64,000 nucleotides of DNA from Neorhizobium huautlense (GTDB lineage: Bacteria; Pseudomonadota; Alphaproteobacteria; Rhizobiales; Rhizobiaceae), in the NCBI RefSeq assembly GCF_030811685.1, contig NZ_JAUSRF010000011.1, forward strand, positions 62,001-126,000. The letters run 5' to 3'. The translations under genes were made by a program, and so were the position numbers. Shown piece by piece: positions 56,620-64,000 of the stretch. Every line of letters begins with the position of its first letter. The stretch's first letter is position 1. Under the pieces are notes generated by a model. It did not search any database. It had not been told where the DNA came from and worked only from the letters and a program-made list of their open reading frames with translations.

Positions 56620-57015
56620 ATGAGCGACCTGAAGCAGTCTCTTCTTCACAGGCTTCTCAAGCGAGCAGGCTATGCCACGCTCGACCTGAAGCCAGAAGCA
56701 GGTTCAAATCGCTTGGTGGAGGTTGCTCTTATTGCGCAAATCCGGTCCGGTATGATTGCACCGGACGAATATCCCCAGCCCGCAGCGACGAGGACGGCGC
56801 TCAACCAAAACAACGACGTCGAATTCTACACGAGTTCGAACGGGGATCGTTGGTTCCTTTGCGGGCATGAAAGGACGGATCAGGGTTTCGTCTTGCACCG
56901 TAGCAATCCTGCCTCAGGTGGACATGAAATGCGGACGTCAATTGGCTCCTTCCTTGCCATGGCACCGAAAGGGCCTGAACATGAAGCCCTCCTAGCCCTT
57001 TTTAAGGGTAGCTGA
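56620..57015 (+). CDS. Small hypothetical protein of the NGDRWFL family
   Basis: 131 aa from the ATG at 56620 (GTG at 56611 or 56614 are possible, with GGAGGG better placed). Core SSNGDRWFLCGHERTDQGFV and LHRSNPASGGHEMRTSIGSFL match the protein at 54030. The N-terminal part (LLHRLLKRAGYATLDLKPEA) is unique to this copy. Confidence 0.7.
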   Translation: MSDLKQSLLHRLLKRAGYATLDLKPEAGSNRLVEVALIAQIRSGMIAPDEYPQPAATRTALNQNNDVEFYTSSNGDRWFLCGHERTDQGFVLHRSNPASGGHEMRTSIGSFLAMAPKGPEHEALLALFKGS

Positions 57016-57339
57016 GTGCGTCAAGTTTGCGCCTATGAGTGTGGAAATGTCTGCTACCACTTGGCAGCAAATCAAGAGAATAGGCCTCCACCTCAAGCTT
57101 TCGAACGATAAATAGATAAATCAGCGCTTATTGGGCGACGAACGCAAATATCTGGAATCGTTCAGCTTTGATTTGCGGGGCGAAGGTTCAAATCCGTTCA
57201 AGACCTTAAGTAGAGATCAAAGAGGCCTTGCAGAAAAATGCACGGTTTCACAAATGACGACTATTGAGGGTGCGGCGTAAGTGACCCGCTCGGAATTGGT
57301 ACCCAGCCAAGCCACACAGGTTTGGCTGGGTATTTCTTC
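57016..57339. other. Intergenic stretch with tRNA-like remnant
   Basis: Holds remnant copy 9 at 57185; no gene seen. Confidence 0.4.
57185..57208 (+). repeat. tRNA 3'-half-like remnant, copy 9
   Basis: GGTTCAAATCCGTTCAAGAC followed by CTTA, preceded by GCTTTGATTTGCGGGGCGAA, which resembles an anticodon arm and variable region. Confidence 0.5.
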
Positions 57340-58158
57340 TCAACCGAGGAATTCGATCAGGTCGCGGTTCAGCCGCTCAGGGGCCGTCGCGAACAGACCA
57401 TGCGGCTCGCCGTCATACTCGATCAGCTTGGATCCAGAAATTCCATTCGCCGCGGCGCGGCCGGCCGGATCGATCGGCACAGTCTTGTCCGACGTGCCGT
57501 GGATGACAAGCGTCGGGATCGTGAATGCCTGAAGGTCAGGCCGGAAGTCGGTCCGGCCAAAAGCGTCGATGCAGTCGATCGTCGCCTTCGGGCTCGCCAT
57601 CACGCCAAGCACGAACGACCAGTCCAGCACGCCCTGGCTGACGGGCTTGCTGACGAGACCGACGCCATAGAAGGTCTTGGCAAAACTCTGGAGGAAGGCG
57701 AAACGGTCTTCCCGCGCCTGAGACTTCATATCCGCAAAGACGCTGTAATCGACACCATCGGGATTGCTGTGATCCTTGAGCAGATATGGCACGACAGACG
57801 AGATCAACACCGCCTTTGAGACGCGCGACGCGCCGTGTCGCGAGAGGTATCGTGCAATCTCACCACCGCCCATCGAAAAGCCGACAAGATGCGCCTTTTC
57901 AACCTTGAGGCCTTCGAGCACCGACGCAAGGTCGTCAGCAAAGACGTCATAGGTGTAGCCGTCGGCGGGATGGCCCGACTGGCCGAACCCGCGGCGATCA
58001 TAGGTGATCACCCTGTAGCCGGCTTCGAGAAGCGCGACTGTCTGATATTCGAACATGTCGCCAGTCAGGGGCCAGCCGTGGATTAGCACGACCGGATGGC
58101 CCTGACCCATATCCTTGACGTGGAGCTGAGTGCCGTCTTTTGCTTCGATAAATGCCAT
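57340..58158 (-). CDS. Alpha/beta hydrolase, non-heme chloroperoxidase-like
   Basis: 272 aa from the ATG at 58158, with AGGAAGGAAA upstream. LIHGWPLTGDMFEYQTVALLEAGYRVITYDRRGFGQS is the classic chloroperoxidase/perhydrolase segment. Nucleophile S95 in GFSMGG, acid D in HGTSDKTVPID, and H in GEPHGLFAT complete the triad. It has no signal peptide, so it is cytoplasmic. The real activity is probably as an esterase or perhydrolase. A GGAAC-N16-GGTT sequence upstream is one base off the EcfG consensus. Confidence 0.9.
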   Translation of the reverse strand: MAFIEAKDGTQLHVKDMGQGHPVVLIHGWPLTGDMFEYQTVALLEAGYRVITYDRRGFGQSGHPADGYTYDVFADDLASVLEGLKVEKAHLVGFSMGGGEIARYLSRHGASRVSKAVLISSVVPYLLKDHSNPDGVDYSVFADMKSQAREDRFAFLQSFAKTFYGVGLVSKPVSQGVLDWSFVLGVMASPKATIDCIDAFGRTDFRPDLQAFTIPTLVIHGTSDKTVPIDPAGRAAANGISGSKLIEYDGEPHGLFATAPERLNRDLIEFLG

Positions 58159-58513
58159 GATGGGTTTCCTTCCTCGTGAAGGAAGGTAACCAGATGCGAC
58201 CGGCTTGGTTCCTTGGTGCCGAAGCAAGTTCCCGCAATCTGACGAACCATTCCGCTCCTGCATCGTTCTGACTAAGCGCGACGACATCCTTCGTCGCCCT
58301 GCAGCCGGAAATCAGGAAGGAACCGTTCATGGCACATTGCGATGCCGTCGGGACGGGGCATCCACTCCATCAGCTCCCAGTGGGAATCAACACTCAGCGA
58401 CGATATGCAGGTCCTGACAAAGCCATTTCAAATGGACTTGATGGCAGAAAAGGTTCGTCAGATGCTTGGTTGAAAAGGACCCTAGTGGCGTTCTTTGATC
58501 GGCAATTACTTCC
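58159..58513. other. Intergenic stretch
   Basis: No gene seen. The near-EcfG match (GGAAC-N16-GGTT, minus strand) lies at about 58188-58213. Confidence 0.4.
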
Positions 58514-58771
58514 TCAGTCCTGCTTGTGCGGGGCGCGTATACGATAGGGACCTGATCGTTCGGTCATCAATGAGGACTTCCATGTCAGAACGATCTCTCC
58601 TCGCTCGATCAGGGCATCAACTGCATCGTGGACCATCGGCATGTATCTGCGCCAGTCGTGGGGAGTGTTGTTGTCCTTTGCGAGGCTGCGTGCGACTTCG
58701 CTCGGGCACGTCGTGCCCGTGGGTCGACTCGCGGCAAAGCTTAAGATCGTTGACACTGCTTGCTCGCTCAT
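58514..58771 (-). CDS. DUF3253 protein
   Basis: 85 aa: TILSFAASRPTGTTCPSEVARSLA, HDWRRYMPMVHDAVDALIERGEI and ERSGPYRIR match DUF3253 throughout. A winged-helix-like fold is predicted for this family; function unknown. Confidence 0.9.
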   Translation of the reverse strand: MSEQAVSTILSFAASRPTGTTCPSEVARSLAKDNNTPHDWRRYMPMVHDAVDALIERGEIVLTWKSSLMTERSGPYRIRAPHKQD

Positions 58772-58885
58772 GGCTCTTTTTCAGTCTCAGGGTGCGGCCA
58801 ACGGCCATCCGGCATCGTATCGATGTGAGTCATGCTACCTATGGCGACGAATGCGTCCGGCGTTACCTGCGGAGGAAATACACAG

Positions 58886-59392
58886 CTAGGCAAGTCTGAG
58901 ATATTTGCAGACGAATTCGAACGGCCGTTCTTCCAGAGCTTTTGTCAACCGGATCGAGTATCCATAATGCTTTGCTTGTGCGCTGACGTCGATCGCCTTT
59001 TCCACCTCGAAGACGTTGTCCTTGTGAGGCAATTGCCAGTGACGCACTTCCGATAGTGCCTTCTTGGTGGCAGCTCGCGCGTCGGAAGCGATGAGAAGGA
59101 CTTTCTTGTGAATCTCGCCGAACTCCTTGGCGTCATATCCTCCGAAATTGAGGAAGAACAACTTTTCCTCAGTCTCTGAGGGTGAGGCTGTCACCAGATC
59201 AATGTCAAATCCATCCGCTTGGGTGAGCTCGCCCCAGCAATCGAGGTGGAGACTTTTTGGATCGCCCCACCATTGCTGCCGCAAGTCGTCGTAGCAGTCT
59301 TCCGCGCTCTCTCCAATCGAAAACCGGATGTCATGCAACTCGATATTCGATCCACCGCAATCACCGCCGATATAGAACATGAAAAGTTTCAT
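58886..59392 (-). CDS. DUF1543 protein
   Basis: 168 aa from the ATG at 59392. FMFYIGGDCGGSNIELHDIRFSIGESAEDCYDDLRQQWWGDPKSLHLDCWGEL is the DUF1543 signature; the second half repeats it weakly (LFFLNFGGYDAKEFGEIH). Function unknown. Confidence 0.88.
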   Translation of the reverse strand: MKLFMFYIGGDCGGSNIELHDIRFSIGESAEDCYDDLRQQWWGDPKSLHLDCWGELTQADGFDIDLVTASPSETEEKLFFLNFGGYDAKEFGEIHKKVLLIASDARAATKKALSEVRHWQLPHKDNVFEVEKAIDVSAQAKHYGYSIRLTKALEERPFEFVCKYLRLA

Positions 59393-59535
59393 ACGCTTGC
59401 CTTCTATTCCTGCGTCCAAGGCGTAAATGGCTTTTTCGTGCGTGTCGTCAATGAAAGACCAGCCAAGGCTGGAACAGGCTGTCGAAGTAATCGTTTGATA
59501 GCTGCGCAGTGCGTCCCGCGCTGCTGGAGTCCCAA

Positions 59536-61230
59536 ATGCGTAAACGCGTCGCCATCGTCGGGTCCGGCCCGACGGCTCTGTATGCCCTGCAAGATCTTAC
59601 AAAGTCCAAGTCATCTTTAGCAATCGTGATTTTCGAAGATTCGGCTATAGCCGGCAAGGGGACGCCCTATCAGCGCGGGATCAACGATCCTGCGATGCTG
59701 TCGAACATTCCGAGCATCGAAATTCCTGATCTTCCTGAGACCCTCGTTGCCTGGCTTGCCGAACAATCCGAAGAATATCTGTCGGAATTCGAGATCGAAC
59801 GCATCGGCATATCTGATCGTGCCTTCTACCCACGTGTCGTTATCGGCGACTATTTCCGGGCGCAGTTCGAGAGGATCGTGGCTAAGGGTGAGCAGGCGAA
59901 CCATACGATCTGTGTTTGCGAGCGCTCTCAGGTCGCGGACATCGCACCCAGTGGCAATCGCTTTGTCGTGAAGTACGGAGAAGAAGCGAGCCTCGAACTC
60001 TTCGACTATGTGATCGTAGCAACGGGGCACAGTTTCCCGTCCGCACCCGAAACGTCGCCGGGCTACTTTGCCGCCCCATGGCCCGCCACCGCGCTGCAGT
60101 CGATCCCGAGTGGTAAGATCGGTGTGCTCGGAACTTCGCTGAGTGCGATCGACGCGGTAATGACGGTTGCAACCATGTTTGGCCGGTTCGATCGAAACGC
60201 GGATGGTTGTCTCAACTACCAGGTTCAGGATGGTCACGAAGGGTTTGAGGTGTCGATGATGTCGCGCAAAGGGCTACTTCCCGAAGCCGACTTCTTCTTT
60301 CCCATCCCTTACGAAGATCCGTTGATCTGCACGACGCAAGCGGTGGCTGCCCGTATGGCGCTTGGCAGTAGCGGTCTGCTCGACGATGTGTTCGACCTTC
60401 TCCGTCAGGAACTGTTGGTAGCCGATCCGGAATATGCTCAGTTCATCGGGCTTAATGAGCTGACGGTCGACACGTTTGCAGCAGCCTATTACGGCGTGAG
60501 AGACAGCTTTGACCCTTTTGAATGGGCTGCGTCGAACCTCGACGAAGCCAAACGAAACTATGCAGCCAAGCGCACGGTGGCATGGCGGTATGCAATCCTG
60601 ATCATCCACGAGATTATTGAGACCGCTGTCAGCTATTTTACCGCGGAGGACCTTGAGCGATTCAACCGATCGTTCAAGAGCATTTTTGCCGATGATTATG
60701 CCACCGTACCCCATCTATCGATCGAGCGCCTGATTGCGCTCCGTAAGGCCAATAGGCTTAATATTATAAAGCTCGGCGACCGATCGGAGATTTCATCGGA
60801 CAATGTCGAACGCGGTGCTATCGTCACGTTCGAGGACGGCACGCTGCAGTTCGATACCTTTATCGACGCCACGGGACAGAAAACCCTATCGGCGGATGAT
60901 TTGCCATTCCCGTCACTTCACGACGCTGGACTGATATCGCAAGCGCGAACTGTTACTCCGCGTGGAAACCTAAGGCGTACCGGTGGTATCGATGTCGACG
61001 AACAATGTCGGCCGCTTATTGCCGGGATCAAGCCGGTGCGGCGTCTGCATATCCCCGCCGTGTCTTATCTTCTCCACAAGCGGCCCTTTGTCCAAGGCAT
61101 CACCAGTGCCGCCGAGCTTGGACAGATCGTCGCTCGATCTGTAATCGCTGACCTGATGCGGCCAGCTCGTAGCCGTCGTGCCGCGACAGCTACCAAATCA
61201 CCGAAGGCCGGCGCTATCGAACTCGTGTGA
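59536..61230 (+). CDS. FAD/NAD(P)-binding flavoprotein
   Basis: 564 aa from the ATG at 59536 with CTGGAG upstream. Dinucleotide fold VAIVGSGPTALYALQDL at the start, ATGHS and IGVLGTSLSAIDAVM for the second nucleotide site, DATGQK and a final TPRGNLRRTGGIDVD. It matches the NAD_binding_9-type FAD-dependent oxidoreductases. Substrate unknown. It points toward the FdhF/YdeP gene and both may act in one redox pathway. Confidence 0.82.
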   Translation: MRKRVAIVGSGPTALYALQDLTKSKSSLAIVIFEDSAIAGKGTPYQRGINDPAMLSNIPSIEIPDLPETLVAWLAEQSEEYLSEFEIERIGISDRAFYPRVVIGDYFRAQFERIVAKGEQANHTICVCERSQVADIAPSGNRFVVKYGEEASLELFDYVIVATGHSFPSAPETSPGYFAAPWPATALQSIPSGKIGVLGTSLSAIDAVMTVATMFGRFDRNADGCLNYQVQDGHEGFEVSMMSRKGLLPEADFFFPIPYEDPLICTTQAVAARMALGSSGLLDDVFDLLRQELLVADPEYAQFIGLNELTVDTFAAAYYGVRDSFDPFEWAASNLDEAKRNYAAKRTVAWRYAILIIHEIIETAVSYFTAEDLERFNRSFKSIFADDYATVPHLSIERLIALRKANRLNIIKLGDRSEISSDNVERGAIVTFEDGTLQFDTFIDATGQKTLSADDLPFPSLHDAGLISQARTVTPRGNLRRTGGIDVDEQCRPLIAGIKPVRRLHIPAVSYLLHKRPFVQGITSAAELGQIVARSVIADLMRPARSRRAATATKSPKAGAIELV

Positions 61231-61386
61231 ACGCCATGCGTGACGGTTCAGCGCGGCTTCGAACCGGGCTACAGTCATAAAAGGGGCTAACCCGAACTGT
61301 CGAGCCAAATCCGATACTAACAGCAGCCTTTCACAGGTCGGGTAAGGTAATTGACCAATGCTGGAGCGAGAATCCGAGCACGCGGT

Positions 61387-61599
61387 CTAACCGCCAATGT
61401 ATGACCCATCCGTCTTGACAGCGTTTTCGATTGCCTCAGGATCACCGACGAACGTAGCGTCCTTGAATCTAATCGCTTTGAAAGGGACCCAAGACTTGCC
61501 ATTAGGATGTCCTGGGCGAGGGGAATTCTGTTCGGGAACGATCAGGTAAGGCGGATGCGATCCGGCGTGGTCAGTCGAAAACAAGTAAGCGTCCGTCAT
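61387..61599 (-). CDS. Small hypothetical protein
   Basis: 70 aa: YLFSTDHAGSHPPYLIVPEQN then GKSWVPFKAIRFKDATFVGD. Located 18 bases past the molybdoenzyme gene, same strand, so it may be co-transcribed. No family recognised. Confidence 0.55.
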   Translation of the reverse strand: MTDAYLFSTDHAGSHPPYLIVPEQNSPRPGHPNGKSWVPFKAIRFKDATFVGDPEAIENAVKTDGSYIGG

Positions 61600-61617
61600 G
61601 TGACCTCGTGATACTGA

Positions 61618-63912
61618 CTATAGGGCTGCGTGGGTTTTCACCTGAATCCGGACAGGCACTGCTTTCGACGCTGGCGTCTTCGACAACTCATCGTGATGGT
61701 CGATCGCAACCAGTACATTAGCTTCAGGATAGTACGCTCCAATCGTTCCTTGCGGAAGATTATGTTTGGTTACCGTGAGACCGGGAAGCTCACGCGTGAT
61801 CCCGTCTTCGAAATCGCTCACAAGGGTAATGACCTGCCCCTCGTGCAGCCCCGCCGACTGGATATCATCGGCGCACATCAGCACCACGTCTCGGGTTCCT
61901 TCGATCCCGCGAAACCGATCTGAATACCCATAAACCGTCGTGTTGAACTGATCGTTCGACCGCATGGTCACGAGGCGGTGGCGCCCCTCGGCATCGCTGA
62001 ACGCCAAGGCGTTAAGCTGCTTGGGTGTCGTGAAGACTGCTTTTTTCTCTTCGGTCTTCCAGACGCGCTCGTGTGCCGCATTGCCCCGGTAAAATCCGCC
62101 CGGCTTAAACATACGATCGTTATAGTGCTCGAATTGATCCGGGTAGGTCGCCTCGATGAGGTCACGGACGAGACCATAGTCACCCGTCCACTCATCCCAT
62201 TTCAGCGTTGGGCTCGGGGCAACGGTCGCTCTCGCAATGCCGGTCACGATTGCAAGCTCGCTTCGAAGGTGTTTGGAGGCTGGCGTACGTTTGCCGACGG
62301 ATCCCGAGATGTGAGAAAAGCTGTCTTCGGTGGTGACGGACTGCGCGCCCGTGGCTTGCTCGTCGCGCTCTAAGCGTGAAAGGCACGGAAGGATGTAGGA
62401 CTTCGTGCCTGGAAAGAGGTGGCTTCGGTTCAGCTTCGTCGAAACGACGACGGTCAAATCCTGCTGGGCCCAGGCGTTTTCCATCGCCTTTTGATCGGGA
62501 ACGGCGCGGACCAGGTTGCCGCCAAGCGATATAGTTACCTTGATCTTTCCCGCCATCATGCCCTTCACGGCATCAACGATCGTCACACCATCTTCGGTTG
62601 GCGGGTCAAAATCAAAGAGAGACTTCAGCTTGTCCATGGGGATAAGCTTGGCCTTCTCCGCAATACCGACAGTTCGTTGGCCTTGAACGTTCGAGTGGCC
62701 ACGCACCGGACAGCATCCTGCACCCTCGCGCCCGATGTTGCCGCGCAGAAGAAGGAGGTTGACGACCATGGCAACGTTCAGAGCGCCCTGTGAATGCTGC
62801 GTCAGCCCCATCCCGTAGACACCGATCACGCGCTCCGCGTGAGCGTAAATCTCACCGGCACGCCTGATCGCGTCCTCAGTCAGGCCGCTTTCCGCCTCGA
62901 TTGTGCTCCATTCTGTCGATCGGATAAGATCGATGAAGCTGTCAAAACCGACCGTGTGCTCATCGATGAAAGGGACGTCGAGAAAGCGCGGCGCTCCGCT
63001 CACCAGGGCGGCATCGTCCGCCTCGACGAGGACCTTACAGAGACCGAGAATGGCAGCGATGTCACCGCCAGCGCGAACCTGAAGATACTCATCGCTGATC
63101 TGGGTCTCGCGTCCCGTCAGCATATCGACAGGGCTCTGCGGGTTGACGAAGGAAACCAGGCCTTGCTCCATTACAGGATTAAACGTGACAATTTTTGCCC
63201 CGCGCTTTTTCGCCTCCTGGAGCGGGTGAAGGAAGCGCGGGCTGTTCGATCCTGGATTCTGGCCGAAGAAGAAAAAAGCGTCAGCTTTTTCCAGGTCATC
63301 CCAAACGATAGTTCCGACTGGAGAGCCAATCACCTTCTGCAGCCCAACCGATGTCGTCTCGTGGCACATGTTCGAGCTTTGTGGAAGATTGTTGTTGCCG
63401 TACGTTCGAGCCAGCAAAGCATAGAGGTAGGATGCTTCCAAGCCCGCATGACCAGACGAATAGAAAACAACGCTCTCGCGCGGGAGGGACTGTAACGTTT
63501 TGCCGATATCTTCGAAGGCGTCTTCCCAAGCGACTTCAACATACCGATCGGTTGCGCTATCGTAACGCAAGGGGTGTGTCAGTCGGCCAGTCTGTTCGAG
63601 GTTGTAGTCTTTCCAATCGCGAAGCGCGGTCACAGTATGATCGGTCCAGAACTCTGGGGTGCAGCGTGCGCTCGTCAGGTCCGAGATTGTCGCTTTCGCG
63701 CCGTTCTCGCAAAACTCAAATGGGTGATAATTTACCGCTTTGGGCCAGGCGCAGGAGACGCACATGACGCCTCCCGGCTTGTTCTGTCGGGCCAGTTCCT
63801 CAAGAACCATTGGGGACGGCCGCTCATCACCAATGATACGTGCGATCGATTTGACTGATCCCCAGCCGCCAGAAGGGCCGCCGGACTCAGGATTGTGCAT
63901 CATCTCAGTCAT
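61618..63912 (-). CDS. FdhF/YdeP-family molybdopterin oxidoreductase
   Basis: 764 aa, complete. Residues 10-60 (GGWGSVKSIARI...KPGGVMCVSCAWPKAVNYHPFEFCENGAKA) form the YdeP-type N-terminus with a C-x2-C-x-W motif. Then the molybdopterin domain: SSGHAGLEASYLYALLARTYG, SSNMCHETTSVGL, FFFGQNPGSNSPRFLHPL, YGMGLTQHSQGALN, LLRGNIGREGAGCCPVRGHSNVQG. A C-terminal dinucleotide domain follows. Relatives include E. coli YdeP, linked to acid resistance. It oxidises an unknown substrate and probably requires FdhD. Confidence 0.93.
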   Translation of the reverse strand: MTEMMHNPESGGPSGGWGSVKSIARIIGDERPSPMVLEELARQNKPGGVMCVSCAWPKAVNYHPFEFCENGAKATISDLTSARCTPEFWTDHTVTALRDWKDYNLEQTGRLTHPLRYDSATDRYVEVAWEDAFEDIGKTLQSLPRESVVFYSSGHAGLEASYLYALLARTYGNNNLPQSSNMCHETTSVGLQKVIGSPVGTIVWDDLEKADAFFFFGQNPGSNSPRFLHPLQEAKKRGAKIVTFNPVMEQGLVSFVNPQSPVDMLTGRETQISDEYLQVRAGGDIAAILGLCKVLVEADDAALVSGAPRFLDVPFIDEHTVGFDSFIDLIRSTEWSTIEAESGLTEDAIRRAGEIYAHAERVIGVYGMGLTQHSQGALNVAMVVNLLLLRGNIGREGAGCCPVRGHSNVQGQRTVGIAEKAKLIPMDKLKSLFDFDPPTEDGVTIVDAVKGMMAGKIKVTISLGGNLVRAVPDQKAMENAWAQQDLTVVVSTKLNRSHLFPGTKSYILPCLSRLERDEQATGAQSVTTEDSFSHISGSVGKRTPASKHLRSELAIVTGIARATVAPSPTLKWDEWTGDYGLVRDLIEATYPDQFEHYNDRMFKPGGFYRGNAAHERVWKTEEKKAVFTTPKQLNALAFSDAEGRHRLVTMRSNDQFNTTVYGYSDRFRGIEGTRDVVLMCADDIQSAGLHEGQVITLVSDFEDGITRELPGLTVTKHNLPQGTIGAYYPEANVLVAIDHHDELSKTPASKAVPVRIQVKTHAAL

Positions 63913-64000
63913 GGAAGATTTCCGATCAAAAAGGACGAAGGCGCTCCGTTTACCGGAACGCCATGGGGAAGAAGCTCAGGAAGGGTTAGTGAGATGGCTC

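Overview
The window looks like accessory DNA from a member of the Rhizobiaceae (Rhizobium or Agrobacterium type). The evidence is several HWE-family histidine kinases, DUF982 and DUF1488 paralogues, a NolR-like ArsR regulator, a ROSE-type leader before an hsp20 gene, an Usg protein, a CIRCE-controlled groESL pair and one excellent EcfG-type (general stress) promoter. All assignments were made by reading the sequence; no database search was run. I see no rRNA, intact tRNA, CRISPR array or intact insertion sequence.

Layout. 0-6 kb: a possible defence cluster. A large ABC-type AAA ATPase (cut by the left edge) is divergent from a protein with an ESCO/Eco1-like zinc finger plus acetyltransferase tail, a small unknown gene, a DUF6602 nuclease-like protein and a VapBC toxin-antitoxin pair. 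6-13 kb: a cold shock gene, an alpha/beta hydrolase-DoxX pair, and three signalling genes including a hybrid histidine kinase with a ParD-like ribbon-helix-helix domain at its N-terminus. 13-22 kb: a mosaic of regulators (Crp/Fnr, NolR-like), many small rhizobial genes, a partial copy of the hybrid kinase gene, and gene debris. 22-32 kb: an MFS transporter, a large autotransporter adhesin with Ig-like repeats, a LysR regulator divergent from a flavodoxin-aldehyde dehydrogenase-DoxX set, and a second hybrid kinase. 34-41 kb: stress and housekeeping genes (EcfG-type small gene, groESL, usg, ROSE-hsp20, DUF982, metA). 41-46 kb: an HWE kinase with its receiver and a GAF kinase. 46-54 kb: a fatty acid desaturase and a phosphomannose isomerase-glycosyltransferase-GH130 operon. 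54-59 kb: small rhizobial paralogues, a second cold shock gene and a perhydrolase-like enzyme. 59-64 kb: a flavoprotein and an FdhF/YdeP molybdoenzyme.

How it fits together. Much of the window deals with sensing and surviving stress: six kinase-type genes, two Csp proteins, GroESL, Hsp20 and many small stress-type proteins. Three kinases share the same N-terminal sensory module. Nine short sequences resembling the 3' half of tRNAs, all on the + strand and all between genes, are scattered through the window, together with truncated and frameshifted genes. This suggests repeated insertion and loss. The most unusual items are the ESCO-like acetyltransferase cluster, the RHH-kinase fusion with its decayed partial copy, the nine tRNA-like remnants, and a 20-base element repeated exactly in front of two terminators.
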